NCBI GenBank assembly: GCA_035764005.1
Contig: DASTZZ010000112.1
Coordinates: 1 to 55,872, forward strand
Origin: Terriglobales bacterium
GTDB taxonomy: Bacteria > Acidobacteriota > Terriglobia > Terriglobales > Acidobacteriaceae
DNA: 55,872 nucleotides
Direction of reading: 5' to 3'
Numbering within the stretch: the stretch's first letter is position 1; every line of letters starts with the position of its first letter. The position numbers were made by a program, and so were the translations under genes. Positions 17,115-25,072 of this stretch are shown in pieces. The notes beneath the pieces are model-generated. The model was not told the origin of the DNA. It saw only the letters and a list, made by a program, of their open reading frames with translations, and searched no databases.

Positions 17115-17938
17115 CGCGAGGCTCCTTGGGCGGCCGGCGACGTTTCAGGCGCGAGCGCCTCTTCATTAGTCGCGCCGCCGTGAAGCAGCGCCTCGAGCGA
17201 CTCCAACCAAAGCATCTGGCGAGCGAAGACGCGTCCGAAGTTGAGCGATACCGAGTATGCGACCTGTTCCAGAGTGGGAATCGGCCGTTTGCCCTCAAGC
17301 TCTTGCGCAATCGAAGTGACCGGGCGATCCGAGATGCCGCAGGGGACGATCAGCTTGAAGCAATCAAGATTCGTCGTGACATTCAGGGCAAAGCCGTGGC
17401 TGGTGATGCCGCGCGAAATATGAACGCCGATGGCGGCAATTTTTTTCTGATCCTGATTCGCGGATGCCTCCGACCACGGAGGATCAGTTTGGGAATCGAT
17501 TTGTTCTTTCTGTCCAGAAGTAGTTCCTTGGGTCCAAACTCCAGTCAGTCCGCAAATGCGCCCGCAAGGAATGCTTAAGTCGCCGCAGGTGCGAATCAGC
17601 GCTTCTTCCATGCGACGCACAAATTCGACAGCTCCTAGGCGTGGTGAGAATCCGCGAAGATCAAGAATGGGATAACCGACGAGCTGTCCTGGTCCGTGGA
17701 AGGTGACATCTCCGCCGCGGTTGCTCTCGAAGAGCTCGACCCCGCGGCGTTTCAGAAGCTCATTCGAAGCGAGCAGGTTCTTCTGGCTCGCATTGCGTCC
17801 GAAGGTGATGACTGGAGGATGTTCCAGGAGAAGCAAGACATCTGGAATGCGCTGTTGTTTACGCAGCTCGACTAGCGACTGCTGGAGGTTCAGCGCCGTT
17901 CCGTAGTCGATTGTGCCGAGATGGAGAACGGTGATCAC
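17111..17938 (-). CDS. lipB: Octanoyltransferase LipB
   Basis: A 275-residue enzyme that moves octanoyl groups from acyl carrier protein to lipoyl domains. The motifs RGGDVTFHGPGQLVGYPILD, KIAAIGVHISRGITSHGFALN (with the catalytic Lys) and VPCGI (with the catalytic Cys) are intact. It is longer than usual because of a polar insert (GTTSGQKEQIDSQTDPPW) before the lysine motif and a C-terminal extension. The start is a GTG overlapping the hicA stop by 4 bases (GTGA). Its stop overlaps the GNAT start by 4 bases. Confidence 0.94.
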   Translation of the reverse strand: MITVLHLGTIDYGTALNLQQSLVELRKQQRIPDVLLLLEHPPVITFGRNASQKNLLASNELLKRRGVELFESNRGGDVTFHGPGQLVGYPILDLRGFSPRLGAVEFVRRMEEALIRTCGDLSIPCGRICGLTGVWTQGTTSGQKEQIDSQTDPPWSEASANQDQKKIAAIGVHISRGITSHGFALNVTTNLDCFKLIVPCGISDRPVTSIAQELEGKRPIPTLEQVAYSVSLNFGRVFARQMLWLESLEALLHGGATNEEALAPETSPAAQGASR

Positions 17939-18132
17939 TGATTTTTGCCGATCTCAGGGATGGAGAGATTCTGACAGATTTTGCGGGCTAGCAGATTCGA
18001 GATTTCCGTGTGTCTCGGTACAGCTTCCATCTGCCCGGTTTGTGGGTTCATCCAGAGCTAATGCGATCCTCCGTCCCGTTCTAGAACGCATCCGCAATGA
18101 CGAAGATGTCGCAACAAGGACTCGCGCTTCAT
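17935..18132 (-). pseudogene. hicA: hicA toxin gene with an in-frame amber codon
   Basis: Reading 66 codons from the ATG at 18132 gives a HicA-like protein: MKRESLLRHLRHCGCVLERD, GGSH with the catalytic His24, then LWMNPQTGQMEAVPRHTEI and an ARKICQNLSIPEIGKNQ end. Codon 25 is TAG (18058-18060), where relatives usually have Ser, one base change from TCG. The rest of the frame is intact and ends in GTGA, overlapping lipB. The start overlaps hicB by 4 bases. Translation would stop after 24 residues, so the toxin is probably dead unless the codon is read through or translation restarts at the ATG shortly after. Confidence 0.82.
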
Positions 18133-18344
18133 CGAATGACGACGGTCTCACGCATGGCATCCGGGGGACTGCCTTTTAGCGCGTCCTCGCGTCGGTCTTC
18201 GAGAATTAGCGCAATCGCTTCTGCCAGATTTTGGCGGCACTCCGCAAGGGTTGTGCCCTGACCGTTTGCTCCGGGGATCTCGGGACAATACGCGATGTAC
18301 CAGTCTCCATCGCGCTCGATAATCGCAGTGAATTCATTGTGCAC
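18129..18344 (-). CDS. hicB: HicB family antitoxin
   Basis: A 71-residue HicB-type protein: FTAIIERDGDWYIAYCPEIP, then GQGTTLAECRQNLAEAI and a C-terminal ILEDRREDAL stretch. It has the partial RNase-H-like fold of antitoxins that neutralise HicA. It is upstream of hicA, the reverse of the classic order, and overlaps it by 4 bases. No separate DNA-binding domain is visible. Confidence 0.88.
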   Translation of the reverse strand: MHNEFTAIIERDGDWYIAYCPEIPGANGQGTTLAECRQNLAEAIALILEDRREDALKGSPPDAMRETVVIR

Positions 18345-18386
18345 AGCCGACCTCGTGCCGAACGCTATGAGTAGCTCCAGCTTTTT

Positions 18387-19664
18387 CTAATGATCACTCG
18401 CCCTCGCCGCTCGCGCAATGTCTTTGCGATACTGCATGCCTTCGAAGCGAATCTTCTCTACCGCTTCATATGCGCGTGCGGTTGCCGCCGCGAGATTTGG
18501 ACCGTGAGCGGTCACGCCGAGCACGCGTCCTCCGGCGGTGACGACCTGATCGCCGGAATGAGCCGTGCCGGCGTGGAAAACCTTCACGTTTGGAACCCTG
18601 TCCGCTTCATCGAGTCCGTAGATCACTTTGCCGGTTGTAAACGAGCCGGGATATCCACCTGAAGCCATGACGATGCAAACCGCGGGCTCGGGCGACCATT
18701 GCAGCATGTCCGTCGTCAGCGCACCTTTGGCGACGGCTTCGCATGCGGTGACCAGGTCGCTCTCCAATCGGAAAAGTACGGCCTGCGTCTCGGGATCGCC
18801 AAAGCGGCAGTTGAACTCCAACACCATTGGACCACGCGCGGTCATCATCAACCCTATATAAAGGACGCCTTTGTAAACCACGCCCTCGGCCCGCATTCCG
18901 TTCACCACCGGACGCGCGATGTGATGAATGATCCACTCGCGCATGGTGGCGTCCAGCAGCGCATCGGTGGAATACGCGCCCATGCCGCCGGTGTTCGGAC
19001 CAGTGTCCCCATCGCCCACGCGCTTGTGATCCCGCGAAGGAACCAACGGCACAATGGTTTCGCCATCGGTCATAACAAGGAACGAGAGCTCTTCTCCCTG
19101 CAGACACTCCTCGATCACCACTTGTGCGCCGGCGTCGCCGACCAGCTTGCGGGCGAGCATATCGCTCGCGATGCGCGCCGCTTCTTCTTTGGTCTTTGCG
19201 ATCACGACGCCTTTGCCGGCGGCCAAGCCATCGGCTTTGACTACGACCGGCGTTCCAAAAAGGGAAAGCGCCTGCTGCACTTCGGCCGTATTGCGGCAGA
19301 TCGCGTAGTGCGCGCTGGGCACGTTCACGCGCTGCATGAACTCCTTGGCGAACGCTTTGCTCGCTTCCAGGTGCGCGGCCTTTTGCGATGGGCCAAAGAT
19401 GGCGAGACCGCGTCGCTCGAACTCATCGACCACGCCTAGCGTGAGCGGAAGCTCAGGACCTACAACGGTCAGATCCGGTTCGAGGCGATGTGCCAGTTGG
19501 ACCAGTTCGTCGACGCTGTGCAGGTCGGCAGGAATGCAGGAGGCGTCGTGAGCGATGCCGGCATTGCCCGGCGCGCAGAAAATCTCGGTCACTCGCGGTG
19601 ACTGCCGCAGCTTCCACACTAAGGCATGTTCGCGGCCGCCGCCGCCCAAAACCAGAATCCGCAT
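18387..19664 (-). CDS. purD: Phosphoribosylamine-glycine ligase PurD
   Basis: A 425-residue ATP-grasp enzyme of purine synthesis; it joins glycine to phosphoribosylamine. It begins MRILVLGGGGREHALVWKL, has the ATP-grasp pieces PVVVKADGLAAGKGV and VIEECLQGEELSF, the DGDTGPNTGGMGAYS loop and the late EFNCRFGDPETQ. Length matches the family. It is followed 43 bases later by the hicB unit on the same strand. Upstream lies a family B repeat. Confidence 0.97.
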   Translation of the reverse strand: MRILVLGGGGREHALVWKLRQSPRVTEIFCAPGNAGIAHDASCIPADLHSVDELVQLAHRLEPDLTVVGPELPLTLGVVDEFERRGLAIFGPSQKAAHLEASKAFAKEFMQRVNVPSAHYAICRNTAEVQQALSLFGTPVVVKADGLAAGKGVVIAKTKEEAARIASDMLARKLVGDAGAQVVIEECLQGEELSFLVMTDGETIVPLVPSRDHKRVGDGDTGPNTGGMGAYSTDALLDATMREWIIHHIARPVVNGMRAEGVVYKGVLYIGLMMTARGPMVLEFNCRFGDPETQAVLFRLESDLVTACEAVAKGALTTDMLQWSPEPAVCIVMASGGYPGSFTTGKVIYGLDEADRVPNVKVFHAGTAHSGDQVVTAGGRVLGVTAHGPNLAAATARAYEAVEKIRFEGMQYRKDIARAARASDH

Positions 19665-19745
19665 CTTGCTCCGAAGTGAAAACGCGAGGGAACAGGCAAG
19701 GGTAGGGGGAAGGAAATGGTGGTGTCAACGGGCACTTCTTTTGCT

Positions 19746-19888
19746 TGTCATTCCGAAGCGCCTGGTGTTGGCGCTGAGGAATCCCTACGGATTTCGAGAA
19801 TCTCCGGATTAAGATCCTCGCAGTCGATAGGGATTTCTCACTCCGGCTCACGCGAACTGCACGCGTGAGCCTCCGTTTCGGAATGACA
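19746..19888. repeat. Repeat family B, copy 2 (long form)
   Basis: The same TGTCATTCCGA...TCGGAATGACA ends as copy 1. The middle is longer, with an added stem CTCACGCG...CGCGTGAG. That extra stem also occurs in copy 3 at 43626-43763, defining a long subtype. Confidence 0.88.
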
Positions 19889-19893
19889 AAAAA

Positions 19894-20697
19894 CTACGCA
19901 GTCATCGACGTGACGTTGGACTTGCGCGCGCTCTGGAATACTGAGAACACCGCGCCCTGCGGATCGGCGATGATGGCGAAGCGTCCTACGCCTTCCATTG
20001 TCGTTGGACCGTGGAACACTTGCGCTCCGTTGCGTTTGGCCGTGTCAACGCTCGCATCGCAGTTGGAGCTCTCGAAGTAAAGCAGCCAGTGCGGTGGAGC
20101 ATTGGGATTTTGAAATTCGACAGGCGGAACGCCGCCGATGTACTCGTCGCCGTTCTTGATATGGAGATAGCCGGAGGAATCATTCTCGCTCTGCTCCAGC
20201 TTCCAGCCGAAGAGCTGGGTGTAGAACTCGCTGGCACGAGCGATGTCGGGCGTGTTGAGGTCGGCCCAGCAGAAAGCTCCGTCAACGTTCTTCGCGCTAA
20301 TTCCCGAGTTTTTCTTCGCCTCCCACGGGCAGAAGTGCGCGCCGGTTGGGTCCTGTACGACCGCCATGCGGCCGACGTCCATCACATCGAACGGCTGAGC
20401 GAGAACCGTTCCACCGAGTTCCGTCACCCGCCGTGCGGAGTCATCCGCATTGTCGGTCGCGATGTACAACATCCAGTGCGGAGGCACTCCCTGCGCCTGC
20501 TGATCTTTGCGTAGCGTGTAGCCCGCGGCGGCATCTTTGCCGTCGAGTTTGAACATCGAGTAGTACTCGTCTGGACCCATCGGCATATCGTCAACGGTCC
20601 AGCCAAACAGGTCGGTATAGAACTTTTTAGCCGCGCCCTGGTCGGTCGTAGCCAGTTCCATCCAACAGAAGGACCCGGGTTTGAGTGTGCTTGTCAT
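19894..20697 (-). CDS. Double VOC-domain protein (CFP30B-like)
   Basis: A 267-residue protein with two tandem VOC domains. The first starts FCWMELATTDQGAAKKFYTD and the second FCWADLNTPDIARASEFYTQ, each ending in a PQG/PTGA-type strand (DPTGAHFCPWE and DPQGAVFSVFQ). It resembles the CFP30B/hydroxylase-like two-domain VOC proteins. The ligand is unknown. It has its own promoter region, with a family D repeat upstream. Confidence 0.88.
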   Translation of the reverse strand: MTSTLKPGSFCWMELATTDQGAAKKFYTDLFGWTVDDMPMGPDEYYSMFKLDGKDAAAGYTLRKDQQAQGVPPHWMLYIATDNADDSARRVTELGGTVLAQPFDVMDVGRMAVVQDPTGAHFCPWEAKKNSGISAKNVDGAFCWADLNTPDIARASEFYTQLFGWKLEQSENDSSGYLHIKNGDEYIGGVPPVEFQNPNAPPHWLLYFESSNCDASVDTAKRNGAQVFHGPTTMEGVGRFAIIADPQGAVFSVFQSARKSNVTSMTA

Positions 20698-20810
20698 GGC
20701 GCGTGAGTATAACGCCGGCGGCGGTCACAGGATTGTGAAATCTCGCCTTAATTCCGGAGTCGTAGGGATGAGCGGCGGTTAACGGATGATCGAACGAACC
20801 TGAGCCGGAT

Positions 20811-20884
20811 CATTTCGTGATTTCGCGATTTCGCGATTGGCTTTCAGCGATTTGAAATCACGAAATCGCGAAATCACGAAATCA
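20811..20884. repeat. Repeat family D, copy 2
   Basis: The clearest copy: CATTTCGTGATTTCGCGATT and then its inverse, AATCGCGAAATCACGAAATC, around a short middle. The arms could pair over about 25 bases. It lies between the divergent double-VOC and lexA genes. Confidence 0.85.
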
Positions 20885-20937
20885 GCAATCAAGCTAATGG
20901 CTTAGATTCTCCAGATACTCGCTTTGCACAAATTCCG

Positions 20938-20968
20938 TTGACAAATTCGCCTTTTATTCGGAGAATAT
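20938..20968 (+). promoter_or_regulatory. lexA promoter with candidate SOS box
   Basis: TTGACA at 20938-20943 is a good -35 box. A -10 box is weaker: GAATAT at 20963-20968 with a 19-base gap. Between them is a direct repeat ATTC-N7-ATTC (ATTCGCC TTTT ATTC, 20945-20959) that is also in the recA promoter at the same place relative to the -35 box. An inverted repeat TATTC-GGA-GAATA overlaps its right half. Confidence 0.55.
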
Positions 20969-20975
20969 AACGCGT

Positions 20976-21596
20976 ATGGCTCTCACCAAACGTCAGCGAC
21001 AGATCTACGATTTCCTTGCCAACTTTGTAGCCACTAAAGGCTACTCGCCTTCCTTCGAGGAGATCGGTTCGGGCATGGGCCTGCGCTCGCTTGCGACCGT
21101 GCACAAGCACATCACCAATCTCGAGCGTAAAGGCCTGCTCAAGCGCGACTACAACCGCAGCCGCTCGATCGATCTGCTGCCGGTGAAAGGGATTCCGCGC
21201 GCGCGTCCGAAGCCGGCCGAGATGCTGCGCCTGCCTCTGGTGGGACGCATCGCCGCCGGTCGTCCGGTAGAAACCTACGAGAATCCGGAGACGATTGCTC
21301 TCGAAGACATCACGCGATCGAAGGAAGTTTTCGTGCTCGAAGTCCGTGGCGACTCGATGCAGGACGAGCACATCGTTGACGGCGATTACGTGATGGTCGA
21401 GAAAGCCAAGAACGCGCGCGATGGCGAGATCGTTGTCGCTCTTGTTGATGGCAGCGAGACAACGCTGAAGCGCTTTTATCGCGAAGGCCCGAAAGTGCGC
21501 CTGCAGCCGGCGAATGCGACGATGGCGCCGATCATGGTCGCAGCAAACGCGGTGCAGATTCAGGGAAGAGTGATTGGAGTGTTGAGGAAGTATTAG
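20976..21596 (+). CDS. lexA: SOS repressor LexA
   Basis: A 206-residue LexA. The N-terminal winged helix (about 1-70) has QRQIYDFLANFVATKGYSPS and a recognition helix SLATVHKHITNLERKG. The cleavage site is Ala94-Gly95 in GRIAAGRP. The catalytic pair is Ser127 in GDSMQDEH and Lys165 in TTLKRF, all intact. It should repress SOS genes until RecA filaments trigger self-cleavage. The ATG at 20976 is very close to the likely transcription start, so the leader is short. Confidence 0.96.
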   Translation: MALTKRQRQIYDFLANFVATKGYSPSFEEIGSGMGLRSLATVHKHITNLERKGLLKRDYNRSRSIDLLPVKGIPRARPKPAEMLRLPLVGRIAAGRPVETYENPETIALEDITRSKEVFVLEVRGDSMQDEHIVDGDYVMVEKAKNARDGEIVVALVDGSETTLKRFYREGPKVRLQPANATMAPIMVAANAVQIQGRVIGVLRKY

Positions 21597-21597
21597 A

Positions 21598-21690
21598 AGC
21601 AGCTACTAGCTACCAGCTACTAGCTGCTAGCTACTACTCAGCCCCGGAGGGGCGACATGTGAGAGCCCAGCACAAGGTGCTGGGTATGCG
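21598..21690. repeat. Short AGCTACTAGCTACC repeats and a GCCCAGCAC hairpin
   Basis: 21598-21638 is a run of GCTAC/GCTGC words (AGCTACTAGCTACCAGCTAC and so on) similar to the 23S-5S spacer. It is followed by GCCCCGGAGGGGC at about 21642-21654 and by a stem AGCCCAGCAC...GTGCTGGGT at about 21664-21687. These may be stacked short repeats and could end the lexA transcript. Confidence 0.6.
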
Positions 21691-21776
21691 AGAAGTGCTG
21701 AAAAGCGGCTTCGGCTTTGGCGCATTAAGGCGGAATGCTGGTGTGATTTCGGACCCTCTTAAGGCCTGTCATCCTG

Positions 21777-21946
21777 AAGCGCTTCTGTTGCGCGAAGGAT
21801 CTCCGGCGATGCTTCGGACTGAAGTGCACTTTCTCGGCTCTCAACCCGAAACGGCAGAGTGCATCGTGAAGGAGCCTTCCAGACGCCGATTAAGTCCGAA
21901 ATGTCGCCGGAGATCCTTCGCGCAACAGAAGCGCTTGAGGATGACA
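21777..21946. repeat. Long palindrome (family B-like, 170 bases)
   Basis: The left arm starts TGTCATCCTGAAGCGCTTCT and the right arm is its near-perfect inverse, ending GAGGATGACA; the arms match over about 50 bases with a few differences. The middle holds a second, weaker pairing (GAAGTGCACTT and GCAGAGTGCATC). The outer ends resemble family B, but the inner sequence differs. It occupies most of the 494-base gap between lexA and dnaB; no gene is credible there. Confidence 0.85.
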
Positions 21947-22090
21947 ACTCTTAAAGAGCATCGAGTCGTAAAACATGGCGAAGCTGGATACGCACATGAT
22001 TGCGTGCACATCCTCTGACGCTGTCCAACAATTCCCACAAAAAACTTTTTTATTCACAAGGTACTCACAGGAGTACCTCGGCAGCGAGAG

Positions 22091-23515
22091 ATGAAACTGG
22101 AATTTCTCCGCTTACAATCCGCTGCTGGGACCTTGGCTACTGCAGACCTAAATCTCGAACGCGGCATGCCGGCGAGCATTGAGGCGGAACGCTCGATTCT
22201 CGGCGCCATTCTTCTCGACAACCTGGCATACAACGAAGCGGCGGAGACGCTCAAATCCGACGACTTCTATCTCGATTCTCATCGCCGTCTCTTCCAGCGC
22301 GTGATGGATCTGATGGAAACCGGGCGCCCGGTGGACATCATCACGCTCACCGAAGAGCTTTCGAAGAAGAAAGAAGTCGAGTCAGTCGGCGGCGTTGCGT
22401 ACATCTCTTCGCTCACCGATGGACTGCCGCGACGACCAAGCATCGCGCAGTACGTTCGCATCGTTCGCGACAAGGCTCTGCTGCGCGCGCTCATCAGCGC
22501 GTGCAGCGCAGCGATGTCGCGCGCTGCCGATCAGGCCGACCCGGCGGAAGAGATCATCGACGCGGCGGAGTCGGCGATCTTTCAGATCTCCGAAAATCGC
22601 ATCGGCCAGGGCTTTCTTGGAATTCCCGAGATCGTCAAGCAATCATTCGGCAGCGTCGACGCGCTGTACGAGCGCGGCCAGCGCATTACCGGCCTCGAGA
22701 CCTACTACGAAAAACTGGACGAGATGACCAGCGGCCTGCAGCCTTCCGACTTGATCATCATCGCCGCGCGTCCCTCAATGGGAAAAACAGCATTCGCGAT
22801 CAACATCGCCGAGAATGCTGCCGTGCGCGGCGGAAAAGTTGTCGGCGTCTTCTCGCTGGAAATGTCGCGCGAAGCTCTCGTGCTGCGCATGCTCTCGTCG
22901 CAGGCACACGTCGATTCACACAAGCTGCGCACCGGATTTCTGAGCCGCGAGGATCGACAGAAGCTCGTCTCGGCGCTCAACTCGCTCGCCGAAGCCAAAA
23001 TTTTTATCGACGACACGCCGGGAATCTCGCTCACCGAAATGCGCGCCAAATCGAGAAGGCTCATGCAGCAGAACGGCAAACTCGATCTGATCGTTGTCGA
23101 TTATCTCCAGCTCATGAGCGGAGGAGGAGGCAAGCGCTACGAGAATCGCACGCAGGAGGTCTCGGCGGTGTCGCGCGGTCTAAAGGCGCTCGCAAAAGAA
23201 TTGCGAGTGCCGGTAATCGCGCTCTCCCAGCTGAGCCGCGCTCCTGAGAGCAGAGGAAAAGGAGAGCAGCGTCCGCAACTCTCCGACCTGCGCGAATCAG
23301 GATCGATCGAGCAGGACGCCGACGTGGTCGCCTTCATCTTCCGCGAGGAGTACTACATGCGCAAAGACGAAGTCCCGCCTGAGGTCGAGGGAGTAGCCGA
23401 GATCATCATTGCCAAACAGCGCAATGGGCCGACGGGAAGCGTCAAGCTGGCATTCCTCAAGAACTCGACCAGGTTCGAGAACATGATGGAGGGAGCACCA
23501 CCGCCGGAGTACTAG
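22091..23515 (+). CDS. dnaB: Replicative DNA helicase DnaB
   Basis: A 474-residue hexameric helicase that unwinds the fork and carries primase. The N-terminal helical domain begins MPASIEAERSILGAILLDN. The RecA-like domain has Walker A ARPSMGKTAF near residue 230, Walker B LIVVDYLQLMSG and the arginine-finger region SDLRESGSIEQDADVV. There is no intein. The ATG at 22091 gives a 25-residue leader; an internal start nearer MPASIEAE is possible. Confidence 0.96.
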   Translation: MKLEFLRLQSAAGTLATADLNLERGMPASIEAERSILGAILLDNLAYNEAAETLKSDDFYLDSHRRLFQRVMDLMETGRPVDIITLTEELSKKKEVESVGGVAYISSLTDGLPRRPSIAQYVRIVRDKALLRALISACSAAMSRAADQADPAEEIIDAAESAIFQISENRIGQGFLGIPEIVKQSFGSVDALYERGQRITGLETYYEKLDEMTSGLQPSDLIIIAARPSMGKTAFAINIAENAAVRGGKVVGVFSLEMSREALVLRMLSSQAHVDSHKLRTGFLSREDRQKLVSALNSLAEAKIFIDDTPGISLTEMRAKSRRLMQQNGKLDLIVVDYLQLMSGGGGKRYENRTQEVSAVSRGLKALAKELRVPVIALSQLSRAPESRGKGEQRPQLSDLRESGSIEQDADVVAFIFREEYYMRKDEVPPEVEGVAEIIIAKQRNGPTGSVKLAFLKNSTRFENMMEGAPPPEY

Positions 23516-23519
23516 GCTG

Positions 23520-23670
23520 GCGGCTTAGCATTCAGCAGTCAGCAATCAGCACTCAGTACCCAGCACACCCCAACGAAGTCCAAACTTGTCTTGCCATCGT
23601 ATGAGCGGACTGGTGCAACGGGAGGAACATGGGTTGCTGAATGCTGAATGCCGAGTGCCGAGTAGCGAGT
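23520..23670. repeat. Short CAGCAATCAGCACTCAG-type repeats
   Basis: Near 23528-23567 are words such as CAGCAGTCAGCAATCAGCAC. Near 23633-23670 their inverse occurs, GTTGCTGAATGCTGAATGCC. The two halves could pair across the gap. The stretch 23516-23777 contains no gene that I would support. Confidence 0.6.
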
Positions 23671-23777
23671 GATGACTGCCTCAACGACGCCCAAACTGTT
23701 GCAGCTACAAAATTTCCACATCGAGCAGCTCTCGATTTTTCCCAACACTACTCTCGGTTTTGGCATTCTAAGTATGC

Positions 23778-24203
23778 ATGCGGTTTCGAGGACGCTCCAA
23801 TCGATTGCTCCGGCTCCTCGACACCGCTATAGGTACCCTGCTCTGCGCGTCTGTCGCTCTGGTTTTGGCGTTGGTCTTTAATCAGACGCGCCTTGAATTC
23901 GCGCTTCCCCTTATTTGTCTTGCAGTTGTACTCGCCGTAGCAGCACGCTTCGGAGTAGCTACCGGAGTTCTCGGCAGCATCGTTTCAGCTTTTCTGTTTG
24001 CGTATTTCGTCTACTCGCCGGAAGGATCGTTCCACATCGCGAGCCCCGATGCGCGGGCGAACGTTTCGTGGTTGCTGCTGGGTGGGATTTCGCTGAGCTT
24101 CCTGTTCACTCCTCGCCACCAACAGGCTGAACCGCGGCAGGAACAGCCGCCAGGAGCAAATCCGCTAACCAATCCGCTCCGGCGCGAAGATGTAGACCTC
24201 TAG
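23778..24203 (+). CDS. DUF4118 membrane protein
   Basis: A 141-residue protein with about four hydrophobic helices, laid out like the DUF4118 membrane module of KdpD-type kinases: a helix ending LEFALPLICLAVVLAVAARFG, then GVLGSIVSAFLFAYFVYSPEGSF with the usual F..P pattern. The C-terminal tail is polar and Gln/Pro-rich. No kinase domain is attached, so it is a stand-alone module of unknown role. The last 39 bases overlap the 3' end of the DUF2071 gene on the other strand. Confidence 0.75.
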   Translation: MRFRGRSNRLLRLLDTAIGTLLCASVALVLALVFNQTRLEFALPLICLAVVLAVAARFGVATGVLGSIVSAFLFAYFVYSPEGSFHIASPDARANVSWLLLGGISLSFLFTPRHQQAEPRQEQPPGANPLTNPLRREDVDL

Positions 24204-24926
24204 AAATTTTGAGAACTGCAGGATCGGCTTCGCTGGCGGTAGTTGGATTCCGTGCGCCGCAGCCATGGTGTTCTTCTCGAACTCCGCCTCGGCCGGCTGC
24301 AGCGGCCAGGGTAGATGATGAATTTGAATGCGGTGCACTACTCCTGAGCGGACTACATAGAGGCAATATCGCTCGGTCACGAAGTTTTCCACAGCAGTCT
24401 TCGTTGTGCACGCCGGGCCGGTCGGACGGTAGCGCGCCAGCAGATCGGCGCCGCGAGGACTCTGGCGGCGAATGCTGCGGTATCTGATTTCATCGCCAGC
24501 AGACTCGGCTTTCATCTCTGCCCAGAAATATGGGAGTCCAGCTCCCGCTCTCGCTCCCAGCACGGCCAGCACGCTCGCGGCGTCGAGGCTGAAGAAGTAA
24601 ACGCCTGGTTTGTTCGGTTGCTGCGGTGCGCACACGTAGGTGCGGACATTCAGCTCCGGAAACGTGGACGCGGTCGGGATCGATGGAATTCCACGAAACC
24701 GGACACCGCTCATCCAGAAGGGAATCACTCCCACCCAGGCTTTGTCTTCGAAGGTGTCCAACTCAAGCTCACGCGGAACCAAGGGACGAATTTTTTCTGG
24801 CGGCACCGGCCAGTGTGCAAAGAGCAAATCGTGCCAGCGTTGGACCATCACCCACGGAAGATTCGGCAACGGCCAGGGGCGATGCGCGGTTTGCGAGAGG
24901 ACCTCCACCGAATGAGTAAAGCACAA
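24165..24926 (-). CDS. DUF2071 (YqjF-like) protein
   Basis: A 253-residue protein of the DUF2071 family, related in fold to acetoacetate decarboxylase. Signatures include VMVQRWHDLLFAHWPVPPEK, DTFEDKAWVGVIPFWMSGVR and FPELNVRTYV, then YFFSLDAAS. The biochemical role of the family is not settled. It is convergent with, and overlaps, the DUF4118 gene by 39 bases. Confidence 0.87.
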   Translation of the reverse strand: MCFTHSVEVLSQTAHRPWPLPNLPWVMVQRWHDLLFAHWPVPPEKIRPLVPRELELDTFEDKAWVGVIPFWMSGVRFRGIPSIPTASTFPELNVRTYVCAPQQPNKPGVYFFSLDAASVLAVLGARAGAGLPYFWAEMKAESAGDEIRYRSIRRQSPRGADLLARYRPTGPACTTKTAVENFVTERYCLYVVRSGVVHRIQIHHLPWPLQPAEAEFEKNTMAAAHGIQLPPAKPILQFSKFLEVYIFAPERIG

Positions 24927-24938
24927 GCCAGAGCAAGG

Positions 24939-25024
24939 TGAACACGAAGGTCACAAAGGCAACAACAAGGTCACGGAGAAATCTTTGTGACCTCTTCCGT
25001 TTCCTTAGTGACCTTCGTGTTCGC
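24939..25024. repeat. Repeat family A, copy 2
   Basis: GTGAACACGAAGGTCACAAAG on the left and GTGACCTTCGTGTTCGC on the right, with the inner pair AAGGTCACGGAG and TTTGTGACCTCTT. It lies between the divergent DUF2071 and ThyX-like genes. Confidence 0.9.
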
Positions 25025-25072
25025 TTTTCCCCGGTTGCCGTTCGCTCAGAACAAAGTTATGCTGACCTTCCG

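Noticed and set aside
18699-19439. 246-codon frame antisense to purD
   Set aside because: Shadow of a conserved gene; no domain or start signal.
24938-25072. Longer N terminus for the ThyX-like protein
   Set aside because: The added 45 codons are translated repeat A and are not protein-like.
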